In this document: positions 1 to 7,859 of the stretch, one piece after another
Layout of the letters: every line of letters begins with the position of its first letter
How positions within the stretch are numbered: position 1 is the first letter of the stretch
DNA from: Methanobacteriota archaeon
Lineage (GTDB): Archaea; Halobacteriota; Methanomicrobia; Methanomicrobiales; Methanoculleaceae
Direction of reading: 5' to 3'
DNA: 64,000 nucleotides
NCBI GenBank assembly: GCA_016841955.1
Contig: JAENYE010000001.1
Span: 570,025 to 634,024, forward strand
Made by a program: the position numbers and the translations under genes
The notes under the pieces: model-generated
Seen by the model: only the letters and a program-made list of their open reading frames with translations
The model's database searches: none
What the model was told of the DNA's origin: nothing

Positions 1-63
1 CAGCCGCGAGAAGATCCCACTCTTCCCGACGTTCGGGTTGCCCATCAGGACGACGGTCTTCAT
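1..63 (-). CDS. feoB: Ferrous iron transport protein B, N-terminal 21 codons (cut by window edge)
   Basis: FeoB is the membrane Fe(II) permease with an N-terminal G-protein domain. Only the first 21 codons are inside the window, but they contain the complete G1/P-loop motif GNPNVGKS right after the start, the signature of the FeoB GTPase domain. The ATG overlaps the feoA stop as ATGA, so translation is coupled and the two genes form an operon under the palindromic site upstream of feoA. Everything after residue 21 lies outside the window. Confidence 0.9.
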   Translation of the reverse strand, partial: MKTVVLMGNPNVGKSGIFSRL

Positions 64-302
64 GCGGCCACGTCCACGATGACTTTTCGGGCCATTCCCC
101 GGCCGAGCGTCACTTCCCGCCCGTCTACTTCGACCACCACCGGACCGCCGAGGGGGTGTCTGGCGACGACGGTAAGGGTCTTGCCCTCCCTGATACCGAT
201 GGTCCTGAGTTTCCGGACAAAGCCCGGATTTCCCGCAAACCGGGTGAGGGTTCCCCGCATGCCCGGTTCCAGATCAAGCAGCGTCTTTTCCATGGCGATC
301 AT
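60..302 (-). CDS. feoA: FeoA, SH3-like accessory protein of Fe(II) uptake
   Basis: An 80-residue protein of the FeoA family, a small cytosolic SH3-like domain thought to interact with FeoB and support ferrous iron import. The family pattern is visible: an early Pro-Gly turn (LEPGMRG), a central LRTIGIREG segment, the PLGGPVVVEVDG strand pair and a basic last strand. Its TGA overlaps the feoB ATG. Two starts are possible, ATG at 302 or ATG at 293. Neither has a Shine-Dalgarno sequence and the palindromic operator abuts the first, so the transcript is probably leaderless or nearly so. Confidence 0.9.
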   Translation of the reverse strand: MIAMEKTLLDLEPGMRGTLTRFAGNPGFVRKLRTIGIREGKTLTVVARHPLGGPVVVEVDGREVTLGRGMARKVIVDVAA

Positions 303-303
303 T

Positions 304-319
304 TTTAGGTATACCTAAA
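304..319. promoter_or_regulatory. Perfect 16-bp palindromic operator of DtxR/MntR type in front of feoAB
   Basis: TTTAGGTATACCTAAA is a perfect inverted repeat ending 2 bp before the feoA start. It resembles the TTAGG...CCTAA sites bound by DtxR/IdeR/MntR metalloregulators. A TATA-like TTTATGG (minus strand, 336-342) would put the transcription start inside the palindrome, so a bound repressor would block initiation. That the regulator is a DtxR homologue is inference; no such gene is in the window. Confidence 0.7.
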
Positions 320-402
320 TCTGGGTGCGGGAAGTCCATAAATCTTGCTCCGCGCCCGGCGGCACCTGTCCCGGCTCCGCCCCTCCCGGGTTTCCGGCCG
401 GA

Positions 403-430
403 GGCGTAGGTTTATAGGCGTAGGTTTATG
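403..430 (+). repeat. Tandem 14-bp repeat carrying two TATA-like boxes upstream of the ROK kinase
   Basis: The unit GGCGTAGGTTTAT plus one base is present twice in direct succession (403-416 and 417-430; only the last base differs). Each copy carries a TTTAT core, so the duplication doubled the likely TATA element of the ROK gene. From spacing alone, transcription would start near 437-455. Confidence 0.5.
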
Positions 431-487
431 CCGGTGATCCGCGTAATTCGAGAGAAGAAGCACCTGCCACCGAAAGGAATGATCCGC

Positions 488-1414
488 ATGACGACCGTGA
501 TTGCCGTCGACCTCGGCGGGACCAACCTCCGCGCTGCCCTGGTAGGCTCCGAAGCGACCGTACTGGCCCACGACGCCGTCCCGACGCCGACTACGGGGCC
601 TTCCGGGGAGGTGATCACCGCCGCGATCACGGCCCGGGTAGAGGCCCTCCTCGCGTCACCGGGGGGCAGGGACGTCACGGCCATCGGCGTCGCATCGGCC
701 GGCCCCCTGGACCTCGGCCGCGGGTGGGTCACGAACTCCCCGAACATCGCTTTCCCGGTCGTGGAGATCACCGGCCCGCTCCGGGAGCGGTTCGGGCTGC
801 CGGTGGCCCTGATCAACGACGCACGGGCCGGCGTCCTCGGCGAGCGGTGGGCAGGCGCCGCCCGCGGCTCCGATAACGTCGTATACATAACCCTCTCGAC
901 CGGCATCGGCGGCGGCGCGGTAGTGAACGGTTGTCTCCTCCTCGGGATGAACGGGAACGCCGGGGAGATCGGGCACATCCCCGTCGATACCCGTTACAAC
1001 CTCGTCTGCGGGTGCGGGTTTGCCGGCCACTGGGAGGGCTACGCCTCGGCGAAGTACGTCCCCCGATTCTTCGCGATTTGGCGGGAGGAGGCCGACGTCC
1101 GGCGGGTAGCCTTCGACGCCGGCTCCACCCGGGCGATCTTCGAGGCGGCCCGGGCGGAGGACCCGGTCGCCCTCGCCTTCATGGAGGCGCTCGGGGAGGT
1201 GAACGCCCGGGGCGTCTCGAGCGTCATCGTCGCCTACAACCCCGAGGTGATCGTGCTCGACGGGCCGCTCGCCCGCTACTACGGCGATATCGTGATCCGG
1301 CACATGGAGCCTTTCATCGACCGTTACCTCGCCCTCCCCCGGATCGTCGTCTCCGGCCTTGCAGGACAGGCACCGCTCCTCGGGGCGGCGGCGTACGCGC
1401 TCGAGACGCGGTGA
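488..1414 (+). CDS. ROK-family sugar kinase (glucokinase-like)
   Basis: A 308-residue ROK kinase that would phosphorylate a hexose such as glucose with ATP in the cytosol. Visible motifs are the phosphate loop DLGGTN at residues 8-13, the catalytic aspartate in the IND-A segment near 111, the STGIGGG loop near 137-143, and the metal cluster with H163 and CGCG at 174-177. The usual third cysteine of the ROK zinc motif is histidine (H181). ATG 488 was chosen because AAAGGA lies nine bases before it; an in-frame ATG at 428 has no such signal. The phosphatase follows after 16 bp, so the two are probably co-transcribed. Substrate is not fixed by sequence. Confidence 0.88.
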   Translation: MTTVIAVDLGGTNLRAALVGSEATVLAHDAVPTPTTGPSGEVITAAITARVEALLASPGGRDVTAIGVASAGPLDLGRGWVTNSPNIAFPVVEITGPLRERFGLPVALINDARAGVLGERWAGAARGSDNVVYITLSTGIGGGAVVNGCLLLGMNGNAGEIGHIPVDTRYNLVCGCGFAGHWEGYASAKYVPRFFAIWREEADVRRVAFDAGSTRAIFEAARAEDPVALAFMEALGEVNARGVSSVIVAYNPEVIVLDGPLARYYGDIVIRHMEPFIDRYLALPRIVVSGLAGQAPLLGAAAYALETR

Positions 1415-1430
1415 GGAGGGGACTGGAAGC

Positions 1431-1940
1431 ATGATCGAGATCTACCAGAACCTGTATATCGGGACGCAGGAGGACTACGAGGTCGCGGTGGAGGCCCACG
1501 AGACCTGGTGCGTGGTGCACGCCTGCCGGAGCCCCTACCACTGCCTGGCGGTCACCTACTCGCCCCTCGGCACGGTGCCGCCGGATCACCCCGAGCACCT
1601 GGTCGCCCGGCGGGGGAACCGGCTGATGCTCAACCTGGTCGACTCGAGGGATCCTGCCGACGTCCCGAAGGAGGCCGTCGATGCCGCCCTGCGCTTCATC
1701 CACCGGTGCCTCGGGGAGGGCCGGCAGGTGCTGGTCCACTGCGGCTTCGGGGTCTCCCGGTCGGCCGCGATCGGGCTCCTCTACCTTGCGGCTTACACCG
1801 ACGTCCTGCCGACGGAGAGCCTTGCCGATGCCGAGGCGGCCTATCGCCGCATATACCCCCCGTACAAACCCGGCCGGGGGATCCGGGGATTCCTCGAAGC
1901 GCACTGGGACGAGTACGCGAGGAGGCGGGTGACGGCATGA
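1431..1940 (+). CDS. Dual-specificity protein phosphatase-like protein
   Basis: A 169-residue cytosolic phosphatase of the cysteine-dependent (DSP/PTP) class. The catalytic P-loop HCGFGVSRS gives the CX5R signature with Cys104 and Arg110. A candidate general acid is the aspartate of LVDSRDP near 71-74. The start is set by a strong GAGGAGGG ten bases upstream. It follows the ROK kinase closely and overlaps the next small frame by ATGA. Substrate unknown; archaeal members may act on phosphoproteins, RNA caps or sugar phosphates. Confidence 0.85.
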   Translation: MIEIYQNLYIGTQEDYEVAVEAHETWCVVHACRSPYHCLAVTYSPLGTVPPDHPEHLVARRGNRLMLNLVDSRDPADVPKEAVDAALRFIHRCLGEGRQVLVHCGFGVSRSAAIGLLYLAAYTDVLPTESLADAEAAYRRIYPPYKPGRGIRGFLEAHWDEYARRRVTA

Positions 1941-2104
1941 CCGCGGAACCCCTCGGCGCCGCCGTGACCGAGGTCCGGCGGTCCCGGTTCTATGCCCATC
2001 TCTCCCGGGTCTTCGGCGAGGTGCTCCTCGGCCCCGGCAACGTTACCCGGGCGTTCCGCGACGCAGGCGAGAGCGCGATCCGCGAGGCAGCGGCTACCCG
2101 GTGA
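1937..2104 (+). pseudogene. IMPACT/YigZ-family remnant with an internal deletion
   Basis: This 55-codon frame starts inside the phosphatase stop (ATGA). Residues 13-24 (EVRRSRFYAHLS) match the beginning of the YigZ/IMPACT fold, and residues 26-45 (FGEVLLGPGNVTRAFRDAG) match the YFGG-KLG-GGL-RAY strand-helix that lies much later in the family. The intervening stretch, including the DDGEP segment, is absent, although the frame is open. I read it as an in-frame internal deletion of a roughly 110-200-residue protein. A very short functional protein cannot be excluded. Its 3' end overlaps the convergent gene by 11 bp. Confidence 0.55.
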
Positions 2105-2486
2105 CGGGAACCTGCCGCCGGGCGGCCGGGCCGCCTCCGGGGAGGATCGCCGCGACGGGGGCGAAGGCACAGGTGCGGGCGAGGACCGCCCGGAGTGCCG
2201 CCGCCGGTACCGTGTAGCGCTCCCCGGCGATGAACTCAAAGATGATCGCCGCCCCCGTTCGGGACCGCTCCGCGCGGCCGACCGGATCGCCGAGGACCGG
2301 GCCCCGGTCGTGGCGAAGCGGCCCGACCCGGGCAGGGCGCCGGCCGTCGAGCGCCTGCCTGAGTTCGCCGACCCGGACCCCGAATCGCCGGCCGTCCAGG
2401 GCGACCTCGACGATCCGGCAGGTTCTCCCGTCTTCGTCGACCGTGGTGCACCTGCCTCTCTCGAGGTAGCCTGCTCTTCGTAGCAT
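2094..2486 (-). CDS. Conserved-looking hypothetical protein, 130 aa
   Basis: I do not recognise the family. The protein is arginine-rich with two beta-rich segments, one around residues 20-38 (DGRTCRIVEVALDGRRFGV) and one around 80-95 (AAIIFEFIAGERYTVP), and no membrane segment or metal motif. Codon usage and composition match neighbouring genes better than the antisense frames do. It converges on the IMPACT remnant with an 11-bp overlap and lies downstream of the ABC permease on the same strand (72-bp gap), so it could be read through from that operon. The start at 2486 is the only ATG near the observed beginning. Confidence 0.55.
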   Translation of the reverse strand: MLRRAGYLERGRCTTVDEDGRTCRIVEVALDGRRFGVRVGELRQALDGRRPARVGPLRHDRGPVLGDPVGRAERSRTGAAIIFEFIAGERYTVPAAALRAVLARTCAFAPVAAILPGGGPAARRQVPVTG

Positions 2487-2558
2487 ACTCCCGAGTCTCC
2501 CGCACCGCTCTTGAAGGCGCGCCGTGCGGGGGGTGAAAGTGAGAGGTGCAACGGGGGT

Positions 2559-3965
2559 TCAGTACCCCGGCATCTCCCACGCCTGCCACTTCGTCCGCCC
2601 GCGGGAAAGGAGAAGCGCCGCCGGCACGATGAGGAGGAGGCTCAAAGACGCGTACGCAGGGTCGAAGATCGAGGCAAAGATGAGGAGAAGGAGCGCCGGG
2701 CTTATCGCGAGCAGGTAGCGGAGGAAGACCCCGGCGTGGTAGAGCATGACGTTCGGGTGGAGCCCGGTGAGGTAGACCGTCACCGCGAGGGTGTAGGCCG
2801 AGACCGAGAGGAACGTGGCGAGGGCCGGGAGGAAGGTCCCCGCCCCGCCGGCGGTCGCCGCCGCAAGCACGAGCACCGTGACCGGGAGGAGGTTCGCGAG
2901 GCCGTAGCTCTTCAGTTTTGCATCGATCACCTCCGGAACCTCCACCGGCAGGAAGGCGTAGGACGTAAAGGAGTCGAACTCGGTCAGCCAGTTGTAGATG
3001 GTGGCCGAGATCACCCCGAGCAGGACCGCAAAGACCACGAGGGGATCGAGCCCCGGGATGAACCGGATCAGGACCCGGAGGCAGACCCAGACGAGGCCGA
3101 GGGGGAGGAGGAACGAGAAGATCACCTTCCCGGCCCCGCCCTCGCTCCGCAGGAGGTCGAGGGCGTCCTTGGCGATGAAGTGCGCGCTCCCGAGGGCGCG
3201 GACCCTCCCCGCGAGAGGGTCGAGGCTGTTTTTGAACCGCTTCGTCCGGTCCGGGTATTCGACGGTGACGAAGAGCACCGAGACGGCTGCCGGGACCAGG
3301 ATGAGGAGGAGCGAGAGCGCGAGCGGTTCCGGAGCCGGGTCGATGAAGAAGGCGTACGGGGGGAGGGCGGCGGGGACGGCGGCCGCCCCGAGGCGGAGCG
3401 CCGCAAGCGCGAGCACCGATAACGCCGCGACGGTTCCGGCGAGGAGCGCAACAGAGCGTGCGTAGAGGGTCGAGAGGCAGCAGACGATGGAGAGCCCGAG
3501 GAGGAAGGCGAGCGTCAGGGAGACGAACGCAATGAGGCCGTAGCCGGGGTCGAGGGAGACAAACGGCGTTGCCGCGGCAAACCCCACCGCGAAGGGGAGG
3601 ACGTAGAGCAGGATGTAGTAGACCGTATCCTTCACCAGGAACGCGGCAAATATCCGCCGTTCCGAGACGGGGAGGCTCCGGGAGGCGTAGGCGACGAGGC
3701 TTGCCTGCCCGAACCGGCGGTTCATGAACTCCCGGCCCATAAGCCCGAACGACCCCACCATCACGCCCACGAGCAGGAAGAGGATGTGCGCGAGGAGCGC
3801 GACCACGGCATACGGGAGCACATCCGAAAAGATCGGGAGTGCGAGCGACCCGAGGAAGGCGAAGGAGGCGACCACCGCCGGGAAGAGCGCGAACCCGAGG
3901 CTCCCGAAGATCGTCGAGTGGATCCGCCACTCTTCCTTCATCATCGCGAGGAAGAGGTCAGGCAC
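2559..3965 (-). CDS. ABC transporter permease, multi-spanning membrane protein
   Basis: The integral membrane subunit of a two-gene ABC system; it follows the ATPase gene and overlaps its end. About 468 residues carry ten or more hydrophobic helices: one near the N-terminus (FGSLGFALFPAVVASFAFLG), clusters in the middle, and several near the C-terminus (ALLLLIFASIF, LLLIVPAALLL). No substrate-binding protein is encoded nearby, which fits an exporter or membrane-remodelling type rather than an importer. The start at GTG 3965 has GGTGAT just before it; GTG 3974 is an alternative. Substrate unknown. Confidence 0.8.
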   Translation of the reverse strand: MPDLFLAMMKEEWRIHSTIFGSLGFALFPAVVASFAFLGSLALPIFSDVLPYAVVALLAHILFLLVGVMVGSFGLMGREFMNRRFGQASLVAYASRSLPVSERRIFAAFLVKDTVYYILLYVLPFAVGFAAATPFVSLDPGYGLIAFVSLTLAFLLGLSIVCCLSTLYARSVALLAGTVAALSVLALAALRLGAAAVPAALPPYAFFIDPAPEPLALSLLLILVPAAVSVLFVTVEYPDRTKRFKNSLDPLAGRVRALGSAHFIAKDALDLLRSEGGAGKVIFSFLLPLGLVWVCLRVLIRFIPGLDPLVVFAVLLGVISATIYNWLTEFDSFTSYAFLPVEVPEVIDAKLKSYGLANLLPVTVLVLAAATAGGAGTFLPALATFLSVSAYTLAVTVYLTGLHPNVMLYHAGVFLRYLLAISPALLLLIFASIFDPAYASLSLLLIVPAALLLSRGRTKWQAWEMPGY

Positions 3966-4683
3966 CGGTATCACCCTTGACGAGGTCGAGGAAGAAGGAC
4001 TCCAGGTGCCTGCCGGACCCGACGAGGTCTTCGAGCTGACCGGAGTGAAGGAGCCTGCCGTTGTGTAGGATCCCGATCCGGTCGCAGATCTCCTCGGCGA
4101 TCTCGAGGATGTGGGTGGAGAAGAAGACGGTCCCGCCGTCCCGGACGTACTCTTGCAGGAAGTCCTTGACCGTCCGCTGCATGATGGGGTCGAGGTTGAT
4201 CAGCGGCTCGTCGATGAGGGCGAGCCGCGGCTCGTGGAGGAAGGCCTGCGCAAACATCAGTTTCTGCCGGGTGCCCCGCGAGAGGTCCTTGCAGAGGACG
4301 TCCCGCTTGTCCCCAAACTCCAGCAGGTCGAACCAGCGGTCGCACCGCTCGTCGACGCGGTCGAGGTTCCGGATGCTGGCCACGAAGTGGAGGTACTCCT
4401 CCGCGGTGAGGAAACTCGGCGGCGTCTCCTGCTCGGGGATGATCCCGACGAGTCCCCGGACTCCGACGGGGTCTTTCGCTGCATCGAGCCCCATCACCCG
4501 GGCCGACCCGGAGGTCGGCCGGACCTGCCCGGTCAGCATCCGGATCATCGTCGTCTTGCCCGAACCGTTCGGCCCGAGCAGGCCGAAGAGTTCCCCTTCC
4601 GTGACAGAGAACGATACCCTGTTCACCGCAGTGACATTACCGTAGTCCTTCGTAAGGTCGTTCGCCTCGATTATCTGCCGCAC
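3958..4683 (-). CDS. ABC transporter ATP-binding protein
   Basis: The cytosolic ATPase that powers the adjacent permease. In order: Walker A GPNGSGKT, a Q-loop glutamine in IIPEQE, signature LSRGTRQK (the canonical LSGGQ is changed), Walker B LALIDEP, D-loop, and the H-loop STHILE. The domain is of the CcmA/DrrA type used by exporters, about 241 residues. GTG 4683 is favoured because GGAGGGG lies about ten bases upstream; GTG 4692 is too close to it. A TATA box at 4735-4745 fits this start. Confidence 0.9.
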   Translation of the reverse strand: MRQIIEANDLTKDYGNVTAVNRVSFSVTEGELFGLLGPNGSGKTTMIRMLTGQVRPTSGSARVMGLDAAKDPVGVRGLVGIIPEQETPPSFLTAEEYLHFVASIRNLDRVDERCDRWFDLLEFGDKRDVLCKDLSRGTRQKLMFAQAFLHEPRLALIDEPLINLDPIMQRTVKDFLQEYVRDGGTVFFSTHILEIAEEICDRIGILHNGRLLHSGQLEDLVGSGRHLESFFLDLVKGDTGA

Positions 4684-4734
4684 GCCAATCACGCCCCTCC
4701 GGGTTTTTTTAGTGAAGGAACATCGGCAACAGGT

Positions 4735-4745
4735 GCATATAATAC
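4735..4745 (-). promoter_or_regulatory. TATA box of the ABC transporter operon
   Basis: On the minus strand GTATTATATGC stands about 50 bp before the ATPase start; initiation would fall near 4710-4715, leaving a short leader with the GGAGGGG site. The rest of the 324-bp gap 4684-5007 holds no convincing gene. Confidence 0.5.
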
Positions 4746-5007
4746 CTTTCCGTTCTCTTCGGCTGCCTTGCGGCAGAATTCGTAGAAACTGTCTCTGCAA
4801 TCCCCACCATTCTCCCGGCAGGGACCAGCACGTCGCGCGGGTCTTGCCGGTACCGGACGGCGATAGCCTTCCCTCTCGCGATACCGCCCCCCGGGAAGCC
4901 GTGAGAAACGGTATATCCGCGGTTGGTTGTTATCCGGCGCCTGCCGCACCGGGTCTGCGCCGGGCGGCATAGGCAGGTATAAACGTCGGGGTTCGTAACC
5001 GGAACAT

Positions 5008-5286
5008 ATGGACGAACAGGACGGTTATGCTCGTGCGAAGAGGCGGGTCGAGGAGATCCGGGGGTTCTACATGCACCTTGCGGTCTACATCGCCGTCAAC
5101 CTCCTCCTCTTCGCGATCAACATGGTGTCCAGCCCCGGGACGCTCTGGTTCTACTGGGTGACCGTTTTCTGGGGAATTGGCCTCGCCTTCCACGCGCTCC
5201 AGGTCTTCGGCAGGGATCGGTTCCTCGGCAGGGAGTGGGAGGAGAAAAAGATCCGGGAAGTTATGGAGCGCGAAGAACGGCGGTGA
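5008..5286 (+). CDS. 2TM domain protein, small membrane protein
   Basis: 92 residues with the layout of the 2TM family: a charged amphipathic start (YARAKRRVEEIRGFYMHL), helix 1 (LAVYIAVNLLLFAINMV), a short loop with a tryptophan, helix 2 (FYWVTVFWGIGLAFHALQVF), then the conserved basic tail FGRDRFLGREWEEKKIRE. In other genomes the domain is found alone or fused to histidine kinases; its role is unknown. A TATA box (GGTATAAAC, 4976-4984) lies about 28 bp upstream of the ATG, so the mRNA is probably leaderless. Confidence 0.82.
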   Translation: MDEQDGYARAKRRVEEIRGFYMHLAVYIAVNLLLFAINMVSSPGTLWFYWVTVFWGIGLAFHALQVFGRDRFLGREWEEKKIREVMEREERR

Positions 5287-5354
5287 ACCGGTTCCTGCCC
5301 GACCGCCCCTCGTGACAGAAGCACTTATCAAGTGCAACAGGTAATGCCGGTCGG

Positions 5355-7568
5355 ATGAAGACGGAGATACTCTACGACCGGTTCGTCCATGTCCCGGAAC
5401 GGATCTTCGGGCTGGTCGACCTCGCGTACAACCTCTGGTGGAGCTGGCACTCCTCGGCGAGCGTGCTCTTCAAGATGCTGAACCGGGCGGAGTGGAAGAT
5501 GAGCCGTCACAACCCGGTCAGGATGCTCCTTGATACCCCGCCCCGGTTCTTCGAGCGGGCGGCAGCGAATCCGGAGTACCTTCGCCGCTACGATATCATC
5601 ATGCACCGGTTCCGGGGGTACATGATGCCGGGGACGAGCTGGTTTGCGCAGCATTATCCCGAACGGACGCCGCTGACGATCGCCTACCTATCAAGCGAGT
5701 TCGGGCTGCACCACTCGCTCCCGTTCTACGCGGGAGGGCTCGGGATCCTCGCGGGCGACCACGTCAAGGCGTCGAGCGACCTCGGCGTGCCGACGGTCGC
5801 CGTCGGGTTCATGTACGCCGAAGGCTACCTCCACCAGCACATCGAGGGGAACGGATGGCAGAAGAACGTCGCGGAGATCCTGGACCGCGACGCCGCCCCG
5901 GTTCTCCGGGTGCTCGACGACGACGGGAAGCAGCTTGTGGTGCAGGTACCCCTGATCGAGCCGCCAATCTATGTCGCGGTCTGGAAGGTGCAGGTAGGAA
6001 GGGTCCCGCTCTACCTCCTCGATACCCATATCGACGAGAACCTCCCCGAGAACCGGAGCATCTCCCACCGCCTTTACTTAAAGGAGCTCGAATGCCGGCT
6101 CCGGCAGGAGGTGGTGCTCGGTATCGGCGGGAGGAAGGTCCTCCATACCCTCGGCGTGGACTACTCGGCGATGCACTTAAACGAGGGTCATTCTGCGTTC
6201 GCCATCCTCGAGCGGCTCCGGGAGCGACTTCTCGCAGGGATGCCGCCCGACGAGGCGCGCGAGCAGGTCCGGGGCACCTCGGTCTTCACCACCCACACCC
6301 CCGTCCCGGCCGCCCACGACGTCTTCCCCGAAGACCTGATGGCGAAGTACTTCCGCAGTTACTGCCCGTCGCTCAATCTCACCTGGGACGAGTTCATGGC
6401 GCTCGGGGAGGACCCGCATAACCCGGGCGCCGGGTTCAACATGACCGCCTTTGCGCTCCGGATGAGCCGTTTCCACAACGGCGTCTCGCAGAAACACGGC
6501 CGGGTCGCCCGGGAGATGTGGCAGCCTCTCTGGCCCGATCTCGCTCCCGAGGAGGTGCCGATCGATGCCATCACCAACGGCGTTCACGTGCCGACGTGGC
6601 TGAACCACCGGATCGAGGCACTCCTTGACCGGTACATGGACCCGGTCTACCCGAACTGGCGGGAGGACTACGATAACCCGGCCATCTGGGAGGTGGTCGA
6701 CGAGATCCCGGACGACGAACTCTGGAGTGAGCACCAGTGGCTGAAGATGAAACTCTTTGCCCGGATCCGGGAACGGAAACGCCGTAAGTGGGCGGGACAC
6801 CGGGATGAGCCCGCGAATCTCGCGGCCGAGGGGCTCCTGCTCGATACCTCGGCGCTGACGATCGGGTTTGCCCGCCGGTTCGCTGAGTATAAGCGGGCGG
6901 ATCTCATCTTCGAGGACCTGGACCGGCTCGACCGGATCGTGAACAACCGCTGGAGGCCGGTGCAGTTCATCTTCTCGGGGAAGGCCCACCCGGCCGACGA
7001 GCGGGGCAAGCGGATCCTTCAGGAGATCTACCAGTATTCCCAGGATCCCCGGTTTGGAGGCCGGATATCCTTCATCGAGGACTACGATGAGCAGCTTGCG
7101 CGCTACATGGTCCACGGCGCGGACGTCTGGATGAACACCCCCGTCCCGCTCATGGAGGCGAGCGGCACGAGCGGGATGAAGGCGGGGATGAACGGTGTGC
7201 TGAACCTCTCGGTTCTCGACGGCTGGTGGGTCGAGGGTTACAACGGCCTGAACGGCTGGGGCTTCGAGGGCCGTGCTCCCTATACGGGGGACAACCGGGC
7301 GGACGCGGAGACACTCTACGACCTCATCGAGAACGAGATTGCGCCGCTCTACTACTCGCGGACGATGGACGACGTCGCGCACAAGTGGGTCCGGATGATG
7401 AAGGAGTCGATCAAGAGCATCGCCCCGCAGTACTGCGCCCTCCGGATGCTCAAGGAGTACGTCACCAGATACTATCCCTCGATCTGCAGGTATGCGGCCG
7501 AACCGGGGAGGCAGCTGGCCGGCACCGAGGGGGTCTGCCCCCCGGGCCCCGTGCACAGAACGAGGTGA
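5355..7568 (+). CDS. glgP: Alpha-glucan (glycogen/maltodextrin) phosphorylase
   Basis: A 737-residue GT35 phosphorylase that releases glucose-1-phosphate from glycogen or maltodextrins in the cytosol. The N-terminal 100 residues form the DUF3417-like lead typical of the archaeal/Thermotoga type (LVDLAYNLWWSWH). The catalytic core includes the EFGLHHSLPFYAGGLGILAGD region, the NEGH motif, and the pyridoxal-phosphate segment EASGTSGMKAGMNGVL near residues 598-613. With the ROK kinase and phosphomannomutase in the window it suggests a glycogen reserve in this methanogen. The last ~20 residues are proline/glycine-rich and partly duplicated in the DNA just downstream. Confidence 0.92.
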   Translation: MKTEILYDRFVHVPERIFGLVDLAYNLWWSWHSSASVLFKMLNRAEWKMSRHNPVRMLLDTPPRFFERAAANPEYLRRYDIIMHRFRGYMMPGTSWFAQHYPERTPLTIAYLSSEFGLHHSLPFYAGGLGILAGDHVKASSDLGVPTVAVGFMYAEGYLHQHIEGNGWQKNVAEILDRDAAPVLRVLDDDGKQLVVQVPLIEPPIYVAVWKVQVGRVPLYLLDTHIDENLPENRSISHRLYLKELECRLRQEVVLGIGGRKVLHTLGVDYSAMHLNEGHSAFAILERLRERLLAGMPPDEAREQVRGTSVFTTHTPVPAAHDVFPEDLMAKYFRSYCPSLNLTWDEFMALGEDPHNPGAGFNMTAFALRMSRFHNGVSQKHGRVAREMWQPLWPDLAPEEVPIDAITNGVHVPTWLNHRIEALLDRYMDPVYPNWREDYDNPAIWEVVDEIPDDELWSEHQWLKMKLFARIRERKRRKWAGHRDEPANLAAEGLLLDTSALTIGFARRFAEYKRADLIFEDLDRLDRIVNNRWRPVQFIFSGKAHPADERGKRILQEIYQYSQDPRFGGRISFIEDYDEQLARYMVHGADVWMNTPVPLMEASGTSGMKAGMNGVLNLSVLDGWWVEGYNGLNGWGFEGRAPYTGDNRADAETLYDLIENEIAPLYYSRTMDDVAHKWVRMMKESIKSIAPQYCALRMLKEYVTRYYPSICRYAAEPGRQLAGTEGVCPPGPVHRTR

Positions 7569-7609
7569 TCCGGAGCCGGAGCAGATGGCTGGCGCCGAGA
7601 GGGTCTGCC
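7511..7609 (+). repeat. Imperfect direct repeat of the glgP 3' end
   Basis: Bases 7512-7540 (starting GCAGCTGGCCGG) recur at 7581-7609 (starting GCAGATGGCTGG) with about 25 of 29 identical. The second copy lies after the glgP stop codon. It looks like an old tandem duplication of the gene's end. The rest of the gap to 7859 holds only promoter-like AT-rich sequence before the next gene. Confidence 0.5.
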
Positions 7610-7859
7610 TCCTCCGCTAACCGGTTCCGGCATATTCGCGGGGTACCGGGAGGTTACGTACGGGATCCCATCCGATTCTGGTCCGGCGTGCGGGCATACC
7701 TCTTCCGGCGGCCGTTTGCGAGCCGCTCCGGTGCGGCCTTATGTATCTATCCCGTATTAGCTCGTTTCGGAATAAACGTCCCCCCGAGCGAAACAGTTAA
7801 CGTTTTTTAACGGTCGATAGCAAACATCTCTACCGGAGGCCGTTGTTCGAGGTTCCGAT

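Noticed and set aside
2236-3930. Long minus-strand reading frame overlapping the ABC permease in another frame
   Set aside because: Arg/Pro-rich translation with no hydrophobic pattern; a GC-driven shadow of the real membrane protein gene.
4684-4970. Minus-strand frame upstream of the ABC ATPase
   Set aside because: Covers the ATPase TATA box and ribosome site; no family features.
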